Assembly: GCF_001598415.1 (NCBI RefSeq) | Contig: NZ_BCYX01000037.1 | Coordinates: forward strand, 1 to 38,892 | DNA: 38,892 bases | DNA from: Sphingomonas mali NBRC 15500 | GTDB lineage: Bacteria > Pseudomonadota > Alphaproteobacteria > Sphingomonadales > Sphingomonadaceae | Direction: 5' to 3' | Part shown: one piece after another, positions 8,314-17,615 of the stretch | Numbering within the stretch: position 1 is the stretch's first letter | How the letters are laid out: every line of letters starts with the position of its first letter | The notes under the pieces: generated by a model | The model's database searches: none | What the model was told of the DNA's origin: nothing | Seen by the model: the letters and a program-made list of their open reading frames with translations, nothing else | Position numbers and translations under genes: made by a program

Positions 8314-10509
8314 TCAGCCGGCGGGATCGCCATAGAGAATGCCCCGTCCGTCGGTTCCGATATAGACTCGGCCGCGGCGGCGGGGATCGCCCGAAATCAC
8401 GCGGAAGCGGCCGCCCCAGCGATGTTCTGCATCGTCGATGCGACCCCAATGGGCGCCCCCATCGGGCGATCGCCATATGCCGGTCTCTTCGGCGCGCCTG
8501 GCGACGGCATAGACGGCAGGATTTGCCGGCGAGCTGCCGAGCCCCAGGCCGAACAAGGCGATATCGAGATCGGGCGCGAGCCGCTGAAAGGTCGGGCCGC
8601 CATCGCGGCTGCGGTAAAGCTCAGTGCCGCACAGCAGGAACAGGTCGCCCGGCGCGAAGGGCGAAGCGACCAGAGCGGGCTGGCTTTCGCGGCCCCGAGG
8701 ACGAGCCAGCGACAGATCGGCACACAAGCCTCGTGTCGCCATCGGCGCGAAATGCTCGCCGCCATCGACGCTGGCGAAGATCCGACGGGTGTCGGGATCG
8801 ATCGCCCAGGCGAGCCTGGCGTCGACCTTGTCGGCAACGATCCGGACATTGCGGGGCAGTCCGACAATCTCGACCCACTTCTTGCCGCGATCGCGCGTCA
8901 GCAGCGGACGTTCCGCGGCGACGAAGAAGCGCTGGCCGTCGGCCGAAACGGTAATCGGTGCCTTGCCTTGCGCTTCCAGGCCATGCCCGTCGTTCCACAA
9001 GGGCGTCCGCAACGGATGCCAGCTTGCGCCGCCATCGTCGGACCAGCCGAGGCCGGCCTCGATCTCCTGCCCGTCATGGACATTGCCGCTGCGCACCAGC
9101 ACGAGCCCGGCGCGGCCGGCATAATCGAGCGTATTGGTATTGGTATTGCGCGGCGACAGGAACATGCCCGGCGGCGAGCGCCCGAAATCGCGATGGACGA
9201 ACCCGCCGAGGTCGCCGAAGCCGGAGATCAAAGGTGCGCCGGCGGTCGGGCTGGTCAGCGTGATGATCGCGGTCTGCTCGACGCCTTTGGTCCAGGGCGT
9301 CCAGAGCAACGCAGGCTTGGCGGCATCGTTCGTGACATAGACCGTGTCGCCGGTCGTATAGGCCAGCCGCCCGGGATCGAACGGGTCGAGCGCCAGCCCG
9401 GCTATCCAATGGCCGAGAGCGGCTTCCGGGCGGCCCCAATTGAGGAACGGCGTCGCGCGCGTGTCCCGCCGGCTCAGCGGACCGAGATCGGCCCAGTGCC
9501 GGCCGCCGTCGGTCGTGCGCCACAGGGTGTCGCCCGGCTTCCAGCGATTGAAGGTCGAGGCATAAGCGATGCCCCCGCGCTTCGGATCGGCGGCGATGCC
9601 GATATAGCCGCCAGGCGGTGCGTCGGGGCGCGGATCAGGCGTAATGTCGTGGAACTCGCCCGATGGCTCGAGCGCCCAGATCGCGCCTCTGGTGACGCCG
9701 CTCGGCCCGACGCCGTCGGCATAGGTCACGTAGAGCCGGCCCGCGCGGTCGATCGCCGCCTTGACCGGCAACAACCCCTTGGGGCCGCCGATCACGCGCG
9801 ACCAGTTCTTGCCATCGTCGTCCGATCGCAACAGCCCCGCGCTTCCCGCGTCGGCGATACCGGCAAAGACGCGCGAGCGACCGCGGTCGAACAGGACGAA
9901 ACCGATCCCGGCATGCGTTTCGCGGGGCGGAGGCGCCCCGGCGCCGGCATAGGGAAAGGCCTTGTCTCGCCGCCAATGAAGCCCGGCATCGTCGCTCCGC
10001 CACAGACCATCGTGACGCGACCCGAACAATAGCTGCCGCGTGTCGCGCGGATCGACCGCCAACCGCTCGCCCAGGCCCCGCCCTGCCTCGTTGCCGCCCA
10101 TGCGGAACGGTACCGGGACCGTCCGCCAATGCGTCCCGCGATCGTCCGAGCGCAGCATCGCGGCAGCGCCGCGGAACGACATGCCGACCGCGGCATAGAC
10201 GCGGTCGCGCGCGACCGGATCGGGCGCGATGCTCTCGACCCCGAAATAGCTTCCCTCCGCAATGCCATCCATCAACGGCACCCAGGTGCCGGTCTTGTCC
10301 TCCCAGCGATAGGCACCGCCCATATCGGTGCGCAGATAGGCGAGCCCCGGCGCCGCGGTACTGAAGACGATGCCCGGCGCGAACCCGCCGCCGCCGACGG
10401 TAATATTGGTCCAGCGATAGGGCGCGCCGGCCGGTGCCATGGCGGAGGCGGGCGCGAGCACGGCGAGCCCGGTCAAGACCAGGGCCATGACGATTCGTCT
10501 GACAATCAT
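8314..10509 (-). CDS. GH74 xyloglucanase, secreted
   Basis: A 731-aa enzyme that cleaves the beta-1,4-glucan backbone of xyloglucan. A signal peptide covers residues 1 to about 25. The mature start YRWTNITVGGGGF and the motif YLRTDMGGAYRW are hallmarks of GH74; D62 in that motif is the expected catalytic Asp. D462 in LDYAG is my tentative choice for the second one. Several BNR/Asp-box repeats (SDDRGTHW, SDDAGLHW, SDDDGKNW, TDGGRHW) reflect the two seven-bladed propellers. I start at ATG 10509, which begins the signal peptide; no clear ribosome site is seen. It is last in the receptor operon. No carbohydrate-binding module is present, so a periplasmic or outer-surface enzyme is likely. Confidence 0.9.
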   Translation of the reverse strand: MIVRRIVMALVLTGLAVLAPASAMAPAGAPYRWTNITVGGGGFAPGIVFSTAAPGLAYLRTDMGGAYRWEDKTGTWVPLMDGIAEGSYFGVESIAPDPVARDRVYAAVGMSFRGAAAMLRSDDRGTHWRTVPVPFRMGGNEAGRGLGERLAVDPRDTRQLLFGSRHDGLWRSDDAGLHWRRDKAFPYAGAGAPPPRETHAGIGFVLFDRGRSRVFAGIADAGSAGLLRSDDDGKNWSRVIGGPKGLLPVKAAIDRAGRLYVTYADGVGPSGVTRGAIWALEPSGEFHDITPDPRPDAPPGGYIGIAADPKRGGIAYASTFNRWKPGDTLWRTTDGGRHWADLGPLSRRDTRATPFLNWGRPEAALGHWIAGLALDPFDPGRLAYTTGDTVYVTNDAAKPALLWTPWTKGVEQTAIITLTSPTAGAPLISGFGDLGGFVHRDFGRSPPGMFLSPRNTNTNTLDYAGRAGLVLVRSGNVHDGQEIEAGLGWSDDGGASWHPLRTPLWNDGHGLEAQGKAPITVSADGQRFFVAAERPLLTRDRGKKWVEIVGLPRNVRIVADKVDARLAWAIDPDTRRIFASVDGGEHFAPMATRGLCADLSLARPRGRESQPALVASPFAPGDLFLLCGTELYRSRDGGPTFQRLAPDLDIALFGLGLGSSPANPAVYAVARRAEETGIWRSPDGGAHWGRIDDAEHRWGGRFRVISGDPRRRGRVYIGTDGRGILYGDPAG

Positions 10510-10565
10510 GCGATTAGTTCGAATTCCAGTTGGGGACGGATAGGGAGGAAACGCGTCGTTGCTCG

Positions 10566-11219
10566 TCAGCTCTTCGGCGCCGGCAGCCGCACGACGTGAC
10601 GTTCGCCGGCGAACGATATCGTGATCGTCACGATCCGGTCGCCGCGGAGTTTCAGCTTCTCGCTCACCACCTGGCCGCCCTCGACCCCGCCCGGCTGGAC
10701 GTCGACCTGTTTGAGCAGCACCTCGTCGAGCTTGCTGACATTGACCCTCGGCGCCGCCGACCGGGTGCGGTCGATCGTGTCCTGCGGCACGCCCGAAGAA
10801 ACCGACGCCATCCCGCCGGTATAACCGGTCGTGTCGAGCTGACCCACCCCGTTGGTCGACAAGGTCGACGCCGCATAAGCGGACGCCGCGGCGCTTCCGC
10901 CGGCGACCGACGGCTTCTCCGCTGCTTCGACGAGCAAGGTTTCGCGCGGCACCATCGCGATCGCCTTGCCGTCGGCATCGGCGATCGAGATGTCGCCCGG
11001 CCCGAGTACCGCAGCCGCCTTGCCGCGATTGACCGCGACGATGTGGAGCACCAGGCGGCCTTTGGCCAAACTGCCCTCGGCAACGACGTGAACGTCGCCG
11101 ACCTTGCCGGGCGATACGATATCGCTTCCGGGTTTGCCGTCGACCGGCGCGATCTCCTGCGCCCAGGCCGGGCCGATGGCGAAGGCAAATAATGCGGTCA
11201 GCGGAATTGCTATCCTCAT
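10566..11219 (-). CDS. Secreted protein of unknown function in xyloglucan operon
   Basis: I do not recognise this 217-aa protein. It has a clear signal peptide (MRIAIPLTALFAFAIGPAWA, cleavage after AWA, then QEIAP). The mature part has alternating beta-strand-like stretches (VGDVHVVAEG, RLVLHIVAVNRG, DISIADADG, AIAMVPRETLLV). These are interrupted near residues 100-150 by a low-complexity Ala/Ser/Gly/Thr segment, and the chain ends with RIVTITISFAGERHVVRL. An Ig-like beta-sandwich is plausible. ATG 11219 follows AGGAAAGGA. It sits 17 bases after halogenase 2 and 56 before GH74, so it is co-transcribed with them. A periplasmic accessory role in glycan handling or complex assembly is a guess from position only. 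Confidence 0.75.
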   Translation of the reverse strand: MRIAIPLTALFAFAIGPAWAQEIAPVDGKPGSDIVSPGKVGDVHVVAEGSLAKGRLVLHIVAVNRGKAAAVLGPGDISIADADGKAIAMVPRETLLVEAAEKPSVAGGSAAASAYAASTLSTNGVGQLDTTGYTGGMASVSSGVPQDTIDRTRSAAPRVNVSKLDEVLLKQVDVQPGGVEGGQVVSEKLKLRGDRIVTITISFAGERHVVRLPAPKS

Positions 11220-11236
11220 GTCCGATCCTTTCCTCT

Positions 11237-12760
11237 TCAGGCGCTGCCCCCCGGCATCCGGCAATGGCGGTCGATGAATGCGGCCTGCGAGGGCATTTGG
11301 CCGACGGTATCGCCAATCACCTTACGCATCGCGGCAAGCACGCGGCGCGCATCGCCCTCGGGTACCGCCAGCGTCATCGGATCGTAGCCGCGCGGCGTCA
11401 CCCCCTGCCCCAGCAGTACGGCGAGCCAACTCGTTACCTCGAACAGATCCTTGCCGCGGTCCAGCAGTCGGCCGGTGCGTTCGAACGCGTCGATCTTGGC
11501 GGCCAGCGTCTCCGGAATCTCGATCGCCCGGCACATCCGCCAGAATTCGGAATCGTCACGCTCGACGCGGTTATAATGGAGCACCAGGAAATCGCGCACG
11601 CTCTCATATTCGGCGGCGACCTGGCGGTTATATTCGGAACGCACGCCGGGGTCGAAGCCACGATCGGGAAACCAGGCGAGCAATTTGGTGAGGCCCGACT
11701 GGATCAGGTGGATGCTGGTCGATTCGAGCGGTTCGAGGAAGCCGGAGGCTAGCCCCAGCGACACGCAGTTCCCGGCCCAGAAATTGCGACGCCGTCCGGT
11801 GGTGAAGCGCAACGGACGGGGCTCACCCGTCGCGGCCGTGCCCACATCCTCGACTAGCACGCGCGCCGCCTCGTCGTCGGAGATGAACTCGCTGCAATAG
11901 ACGTGACCGTTGCCGGTGCGGTGCTGAAGCGGAATGCGCCATTGCCAGCCAGCGCTACGCGCGGTCGAACGCGTATAGGGGGGCAAGTCGGCAAGCCGTT
12001 CGCTCGGCATCGCCAGCGCGCGATTGCAGGGCAGCCAGCGACTCCAATCCTCATAAGGTTCGCCCAGCGCCTGGCCGATCAACAGCCCGCGAAAGCCGGT
12101 GCAGTCGATGAACAACTCGCCCGCGACCTCACGCCCATCGTCGAGCGTCAGCCGTTCGATCAACCCGCTTTCGCCATTGATCCCCACATCGGCGATCTTG
12201 CCCTCGACCCGGCGCACGCCCTTGGCCTCGGCATAATTCCGCAGGAAGCGCGCGTAGAGCATCGCGTCGAAATGATACGCGTAGGAAAAGGTGGAGAAGA
12301 CACCGGGCGATGCCGCGCCCGGTCGGTCGAACTTGCCCGCCATAGCCGCCTGCTCGGTCAGCGAGAAAGCCGAGAGCGGTATCTCATCCCCCGCCGCGCG
12401 GCAGCGCAGCCATTGCTGGTGGAACGGGGTCATGCCGAAATCGTCGCCGTACCGGCCGAATGGGTGAAAATAGCGATGGCCCCGGCGCGTCCAGTCGACA
12501 AACTCGATCCCGAGTTTGAAGGTTCCGCCGGTCGCCCGGACGAATTCGTCCTCGTCGATGCCGAGCAGGCCGTTGAACAATTGGAGCGGCGGGATCGTCG
12601 CCTCGCCGACGCCGACCGTGCCAATCTCCTCCGATTCGACGAGCGTGATCGTGCAGCCGCTTGCGCCCATCGCCAGCGACAAGGCGGAGGCCGCCATCCA
12701 GCCCGCGGTGCCACCACCGGCGATCACGATCGAGCGGATCGGACCGGGCCCGCCGCTCAT
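11237..12760 (-). CDS. Flavin-dependent tryptophan halogenase family protein, copy 2
   Basis: A 507-aa FAD-dependent halogenase-fold protein. It has the N-terminal dinucleotide motif VIAGGGTAGWMAA, the lysine K82 in GGTFKLGIEF that aligns with the catalytic Lys79 of PrnA/RebH, the WxWxIP signature (GWQWRIPL) and the LEPLESTSIHLIQ segment with the conserved glutamate. By these marks it should be able to form hypohalous acid and halogenate a substrate with reduced flavin from a separate reductase. ATG 12760 overlaps the stop of copy 1 (ATGA). Such genes are common beside TonB-dependent receptors in Caulobacter, Xanthomonas and sphingomonads, where their true substrate is not known. Free tryptophan is not implied. 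Confidence 0.88.
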   Translation of the reverse strand: MSGGPGPIRSIVIAGGGTAGWMAASALSLAMGASGCTITLVESEEIGTVGVGEATIPPLQLFNGLLGIDEDEFVRATGGTFKLGIEFVDWTRRGHRYFHPFGRYGDDFGMTPFHQQWLRCRAAGDEIPLSAFSLTEQAAMAGKFDRPGAASPGVFSTFSYAYHFDAMLYARFLRNYAEAKGVRRVEGKIADVGINGESGLIERLTLDDGREVAGELFIDCTGFRGLLIGQALGEPYEDWSRWLPCNRALAMPSERLADLPPYTRSTARSAGWQWRIPLQHRTGNGHVYCSEFISDDEAARVLVEDVGTAATGEPRPLRFTTGRRRNFWAGNCVSLGLASGFLEPLESTSIHLIQSGLTKLLAWFPDRGFDPGVRSEYNRQVAAEYESVRDFLVLHYNRVERDDSEFWRMCRAIEIPETLAAKIDAFERTGRLLDRGKDLFEVTSWLAVLLGQGVTPRGYDPMTLAVPEGDARRVLAAMRKVIGDTVGQMPSQAAFIDRHCRMPGGSA

Positions 12761-14265
12761 GCCGCTGCCTTCGCCGCGCAGCAACTGGCGATGAACGCCG
12801 CTTGCTCGGGCATGCGCTCGGCGGCGCGCGCGATTGCGTTTGCGCGCTGGTTCATGCCGCCCCGGAGGTGCTCGGGCGGGAGCCGGTCGACGAGCGGATC
12901 GTAACGACGCGGGAGCATGTTGTTGCCCAGGAAGATCGCCACCCAACTGGGTTCCTGATACGATTCCTCGGAGAACAAGGCGACGCGACCACAGCTTTCG
13001 AACACGGCGATCTTGTAGGCGAGCGTGTCGGGAATCGGCAGCTGCGCGCAATGCCGCCAGAACGGCTCGGGCCGCCGTGTCGGACAGTAATGCAGGATCA
13101 GGAAATCGCGAATCCGCTCCCACTCGCCTTGCGTGACGCGGTTATATTCCTCGATCATCACCGGGTCGAAGCGGCGGTCCGGAAGCAATTCGATCACGCG
13201 CGCAAGCGCGGTCTGGATCAGCTGGATGCTGGTCGATTCGAGCGGCTCCATGAACCCGGCGGCAAGCCCGACTGCCACCACATTCTTTTCCCAGAAACGC
13301 TGGCGATGCCCCGTCTTGAACCTGAGCAGGCGCGGCTCGCCCAAGGCCGGCGCGTCGAGCCCGTCGAGCAGCGTCGCCGCTGCCTCGTCGTCGGAGATGA
13401 AATCGCTGCAATAAACGTGGCCATTACCCGTGCGATGCTGCAGCGGGATGCGCCACTGCCAGCCCGCCGTCTTAGCGGTCGAGCGCGTGAATGGCGTGAG
13501 GTGCTCGACCGGCTCGGATCCCACCGCGACCGCGCGGTCGCAGGGCAGCAGGCTCGACCAGTCGCGAAAGCCGATGCCGAGCGCCTTGTCGATCAACAAC
13601 CCGACGAAACCCGAGCAATCGATGAAGAAATCGCCGCCGATCGTCTCGCCATCGGCCATCGTCACGCTTCGCACGAAGCCGGTCTCGGGATCGAGGTCTA
13701 CCCCCGTGATCCGCCCTTCGCGCCGGCGCACGCCGCGCGCTTCCGAATGGGCGCGCAGGAAGCGGGCATAGAGGCCGGCGTCGAAATGGTAGGCGTGCTT
13801 GAAGAAGGCGTCTTCGGCCGGCAGCGTCTCGGCCGGGGCGAAGCGGCCTCGTCGGGCGGCGGCATAAGGCATCGACCAATCCTCGATTGGTCGCGGGTCG
13901 CCCATGCGGTGGAGCTTGAGCCAGTGATGGTGCGGCGAGATTCCCTCGATCGCGTCGCCATAATCGCCGAAGCCATTGAAATGTAGATTGCCCACTTCGC
14001 CCCAGTCGCGGAACTCCACGCCGAGTTTGAACGAGCCGTTGGTGGCCGCGACGAAATCGCGTTCGTCGATGCCGAGCAACCCGTTGAAATGAGTCATCAA
14101 GGGCACCGTGCCCTCACCGACGCCGACGATACCGATCTCGTCGGATTCGATCAGCACAATCTCGCAGGCGGGCGGGGGAAGAAACCGGGCAAATGTCGCG
14201 GCCGCCATCCATCCCGCGGAGCCCCCGCCGACGATGACGATCTTCTTAAGCGCCGCTTGATTCAT
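12757..14265 (-). CDS. Flavin-dependent tryptophan halogenase family protein, copy 1
   Basis: A 502-aa paralogue of the next gene, with the same layout: FAD motif IVIVGGGSAGWMAAATF at residues 10-25, K80 in NGSFKLGVEF, WxWxIP in GWQWRIPLQHRTGNGHVYC, and LEPLESTSIQLIQ. The two copies share long nearly identical stretches in the central region and clearly arose by tandem duplication, although other parts have diverged. It starts 93 bases after the receptor stop, behind an RNA hairpin, and its stop overlaps the start of copy 2. All expected catalytic residues are present. The natural substrate is unknown; a link to glycan import or to a peptide or lipid in the envelope is speculation. Confidence 0.88.
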   Translation of the reverse strand: MNQAALKKIVIVGGGSAGWMAAATFARFLPPPACEIVLIESDEIGIVGVGEGTVPLMTHFNGLLGIDERDFVAATNGSFKLGVEFRDWGEVGNLHFNGFGDYGDAIEGISPHHHWLKLHRMGDPRPIEDWSMPYAAARRGRFAPAETLPAEDAFFKHAYHFDAGLYARFLRAHSEARGVRRREGRITGVDLDPETGFVRSVTMADGETIGGDFFIDCSGFVGLLIDKALGIGFRDWSSLLPCDRAVAVGSEPVEHLTPFTRSTAKTAGWQWRIPLQHRTGNGHVYCSDFISDDEAAATLLDGLDAPALGEPRLLRFKTGHRQRFWEKNVVAVGLAAGFMEPLESTSIQLIQTALARVIELLPDRRFDPVMIEEYNRVTQGEWERIRDFLILHYCPTRRPEPFWRHCAQLPIPDTLAYKIAVFESCGRVALFSEESYQEPSWVAIFLGNNMLPRRYDPLVDRLPPEHLRGGMNQRANAIARAAERMPEQAAFIASCCAAKAAA

Positions 14266-14299
14266 ATCATGGAGTCGCCGGCTAGTTACCCTTGATGGG

Positions 14300-14349
14300 C
14301 GAAGAAAGAGGTCCCCGCAAGGATGCGGAGACCTCTAGTTGCTTCTTCG
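14300..14349 (-). promoter_or_regulatory. RNA hairpin between receptor and halogenase genes
   Basis: The inner stem pairs agaggtc (14307-14313) with gacctct (14330-14336) and ccgc with gcgg across one mismatch, leaving a 6-base loop. A flanking pair, cgaagaa/ttcttcg, extends it across a bulge. No T-run follows in the minus direction, so it looks more like an mRNA stabiliser or attenuator that sets a lower halogenase level relative to the receptor than a full terminator. Confidence 0.4.
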
Positions 14350-14358
14350 CAAGGAAGC

Positions 14359-17300
14359 TCAGAACGAGCCGCGGAAGATGAACGCGAACCGTCGGTCTGT
14401 ATCGGTCCAACTGTAGCGTGGCCGCAAATTGGTATCGCCGACATCGAGGAACGTCCGCGAGTTGAGCAGGTTGGTTGCCTGCACGCCGACCTTATAATGT
14501 TTGAACACCGTCACGAGCACCGATCCGTCGAGCTGGCCATAGGCTTCGGACCAGACAGGATAATTGATGTTCGCGGCGGACGTGGTCAGCAGGTAATGCG
14601 AGCGCCAGTTATAGGCGACGCGTGCCGATACGCCGTATTTCTCATAGATTCCCGCGACGTTGTAGGACCATTTCGACAGGCCCTCGAGCGGCAGGTTGGA
14701 GATTTTGACGTTGTTGGTCTGGTTGGCGTCGAACACGTTGACGGCGGTATTCGCGCCGCCATTGGAGTCGACATAGGTCAAATTGCCCTGGAAGCCGAAG
14801 CCGCCAAGCGCGCCGGGCAGTCCGTCGAAGAACTGAGTGTAAGCGAGTTCGAAGCCCTTGATCTTGCCGTGCGCGCCATTGGTCTGCTTCGTTACGTCGA
14901 ACGTGTACGACTGACCGCCGCTGGTATAGGTTTGCGATACGACACCGGCAAAGATGTAGTTGCTGATGTCCTTGTAGAACGCCGCCAGGGTCAGGCTGTT
15001 CGATTTTCCGAAATACCATTCGAGGCTGGCGTCGAACTGGTTCGCGCGGGTCGGTTTGAGGCTCGGGTTCCCCTGGCTACCGGTGTATGCCGTCTTTCGT
15101 CCGCCGACGCCGACGCCGTTGGGGTCGCCGGTGGTCGAATCGAAGCTGAAGCCGAGCGACGTAAACGGATTGAGCTGCGAGAATGTCGGCCGTACGACCG
15201 CCTTGGCCGCGGCAAGGCGCAGCTGGACCCGGTCGTTGAGGAAGAAGCGCAGGTTCAAGCTGGGCAGGACGTCGGTATAGGACCCCTTTGTCGCCTGGGG
15301 CGGCCCGACGAGGTTGCCCCCGGCGAAGGCCGTGGCCTGTGCGATCAGCGCACAATTTGCCGCGCTGATGTTATTCGGGTTGCCATTGGCGCAAGACGGG
15401 CCGGTCGGCGCGGTGATGCGAACCGCCGATCCCGTTGTACCGGTTTCGGTGCGGACGATGCGCACGCCGACATTGCCGTCGAAATGGAAGCCGCTGCCCT
15501 GATCCTGACCGAATCGCAGCAGAGCATAGCCGGCATAGGTGCGCTCGCTCTGGTCGTTGATGCCGCCGCTGACATTGTCGGCACCAGGAGCAGCCGCCGC
15601 ATAATTGTTGGTCAGCGGTACCCAGCCCCAGCCGGCGGATTCGGTGTTGCTGAGGTAATTATAGGCATTGGCGGTGCCGTTCTGGACCAAAGCGGCGGTC
15701 GGGAACCAATAGCCGCCGACCGACGGCACTTGGCCACGGAAGAAGTTGTTGTAATTGAATAGGTTCGATTGCGCCGGCAGCAAAGCGTTCTGGTGCGTCG
15801 CGTTGAAGCCGGTTTGGTTCAGCGTGACCGGCGTACCACCACCCCAATATTGCGCCGACAGCAACGCCCAATTGTAGCCGGTCTGACGCGTGGTCGCGTT
15901 GCGGTCGGTGACCCGGCCGCCAAGGCGGAACGACTTGAGGAACGGCGAGTCGGTGAAGGTATATTCGACATCGGCGCGCTCGGCCCATTCATGGGCCTCA
16001 TTGTCCTCGATGTGATCCATCGCGGCCGCCCACCAATAGGCACTCTTGTCGCTGTAACTGCCGCCTGCGGTCGGCGTGATGGTCATCGCAGGATCGTTGC
16101 CGCTGAAGTCGAACTTGATCGTCGAGGGGATGCCGGCCTGGGTGAAGGCCGTCATGCTGTAAACCTGGGCCGTCGACTTCACATATTGGACATCGGCACT
16201 GACTGCCCAATTGGCATTGGGAGTCCAACGCAGATTGAACGAATAATCCTGCGTCTTCTTGGTCTGCTTGCCCGAGCGCGTATCGAAGTTGAGATTGCGG
16301 TTGGCGAGCGTGCCGGACTGCAACTGGCCCTGCGGGCCATAGCTCAGGTTGGTGTTGTTGGCTGTGTTATTGACGTCAGGCGTATCGTAGTCGCCGACCG
16401 CATTTTCGATATCCTGCGGTGTCGCCTTGGCAATCAGCCCCTCGAGGGTGATGAGCAAGGTGTCACTCGGCTTCCACTGGAACGCCGCATCGATCGCCGT
16501 GCGGCGCTGCTGCCAGTCGATCCGGCGGAATCCCATGCCCGCCGGGACATACACGTTAGTACCCGTTGCGAATCCACCTTGGGGAGCGGTCAGAGGCTTG
16601 GCATCATAGCGCCCGCCGGTGATGCTGTCGGTGCGGTTGCCGACATTGCCGAGGCTGTAGGAAACCAGCAGGCCCATTTCGCCGAGCGGAGACTGCCAGC
16701 GGTCGCTGGCGAGGATATTGCCCGAGAAGAAGGTCTTCTTGCGCAAATCGGCATAATTGGCGTCGCCCGAAAAGGCGATGACCAGGCCCTTCGCGTCGAA
16801 CGGCTTGCGCGTGCGCAGGTTGACGATGCCGCCGATCCCGCCTTCGACCAGTTCGGCCGAGGGGTTCTTGTAGACGTCGACGCCGGCGAGCAGGTCGGAG
16901 GAGACGTCCTCGAACGACAGGCCACGGCCATTATTCGCCGAGAAGACGTCGCGGCCGTTGAGTTCCGAGCGGACGAAGGAAAGCCCGCGAATGAAGACGC
17001 CGCCGCCTTCGGACGACAGGCGCGCAGGGTCGCGATTCTCGTTGGTGCGCTGGAGCGTGACGCCGGCGATACGCTGCAGCGCCTCGGACACCGAGCGATC
17101 CGGCAGCGCGCCGATATCGGTCGCGGTGATCGAGTCGATGATCTGTTCGGAATTCTTCTTGCGCTGAGTCGCGCTCTGCACCGACGCGCGGATGCCGGTG
17201 ACGATGATATCGCCCTTGCTCTGCGTATTGATCGTCGATTGGTCATTGGTCGCCTGACCGTCGGCGGGCTTGTCGGCCGCAGCCGCATCGGCCGGCGCGC

Positions 17301-17442
17301 TGGCATTGGCGGTCGTTTGCGCGTGCGCCGGAACGGCGAGCATGGCCGCGAATGCCAAAGCGAGGACCGAGGTGCCTCCGCGCAAGTTGCGGCGCTCCGC
17401 GCCCGACTGGATTGCGCTTTCAAGCAAATTCAACTGGAACAT
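14359..17442 (-). CDS. TonB-dependent outer-membrane receptor, xyloglucan-oligosaccharide import candidate
   Basis: A 1027-aa outer-membrane receptor that would import oligosaccharides released by GH74, driven by TonB-ExbBD. A signal peptide ends near VPAHAQ (residue 42). An Ala/Asp-rich linker follows, then the TonB-box-like DIIVTGIRASV near 78-88. The plug domain runs from about 95 to 225 (SITATDIGALPDRSVSEALQ, VFIRGLSFVRSELNGRDVF, GGIGGIVNLRTRKPFD). The long beta-barrel ends in FAFIFRGSF with a terminal Phe. This form is typical of carbohydrate receptors in Caulobacter, Xanthomonas and sphingomonads. AGGAGG lies 8 bases before ATG 17442, which fixes the start. First gene of the minus operon with the halogenases and GH74. 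The ligand is inferred from context. Confidence 0.92.
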   Translation of the reverse strand: MFQLNLLESAIQSGAERRNLRGGTSVLALAFAAMLAVPAHAQTTANASAPADAAAADKPADGQATNDQSTINTQSKGDIIVTGIRASVQSATQRKKNSEQIIDSITATDIGALPDRSVSEALQRIAGVTLQRTNENRDPARLSSEGGGVFIRGLSFVRSELNGRDVFSANNGRGLSFEDVSSDLLAGVDVYKNPSAELVEGGIGGIVNLRTRKPFDAKGLVIAFSGDANYADLRKKTFFSGNILASDRWQSPLGEMGLLVSYSLGNVGNRTDSITGGRYDAKPLTAPQGGFATGTNVYVPAGMGFRRIDWQQRRTAIDAAFQWKPSDTLLITLEGLIAKATPQDIENAVGDYDTPDVNNTANNTNLSYGPQGQLQSGTLANRNLNFDTRSGKQTKKTQDYSFNLRWTPNANWAVSADVQYVKSTAQVYSMTAFTQAGIPSTIKFDFSGNDPAMTITPTAGGSYSDKSAYWWAAAMDHIEDNEAHEWAERADVEYTFTDSPFLKSFRLGGRVTDRNATTRQTGYNWALLSAQYWGGGTPVTLNQTGFNATHQNALLPAQSNLFNYNNFFRGQVPSVGGYWFPTAALVQNGTANAYNYLSNTESAGWGWVPLTNNYAAAAPGADNVSGGINDQSERTYAGYALLRFGQDQGSGFHFDGNVGVRIVRTETGTTGSAVRITAPTGPSCANGNPNNISAANCALIAQATAFAGGNLVGPPQATKGSYTDVLPSLNLRFFLNDRVQLRLAAAKAVVRPTFSQLNPFTSLGFSFDSTTGDPNGVGVGGRKTAYTGSQGNPSLKPTRANQFDASLEWYFGKSNSLTLAAFYKDISNYIFAGVVSQTYTSGGQSYTFDVTKQTNGAHGKIKGFELAYTQFFDGLPGALGGFGFQGNLTYVDSNGGANTAVNVFDANQTNNVKISNLPLEGLSKWSYNVAGIYEKYGVSARVAYNWRSHYLLTTSAANINYPVWSEAYGQLDGSVLVTVFKHYKVGVQATNLLNSRTFLDVGDTNLRPRYSWTDTDRRFAFIFRGSF

Positions 17443-17615
17443 TAACTTCCCTCCTGAACGCAGGCCCGGGAAGCGTGTGAATGACAGGTCGGCCGGCATC
17501 CGGTCGCCCCTTTCCTCCCACGTGCACCTCCGGGGTGCCGCATGTTCTACCGAGGTCGTTAAGCGCCCCGGCTCATCGTCTGACTAACACCCGAAAATCG
17601 CGACTTCAACGAAAA

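Noticed and set aside
8314..11316. A 1000-codon open frame covering GH74 and the upstream gene
   Set aside because: Only the part from 10509 has a signal peptide and GH74 features; the rest is an out-of-frame reading of the 217-aa secreted protein.
15769..17445. Long plus-strand open frame opposite the receptor (558 codons)
   Set aside because: Antisense shadow of a GC-rich gene; it has no ribosome site, signal or family motif, and its composition is Arg/Gly/Ala-rich like other shadows.
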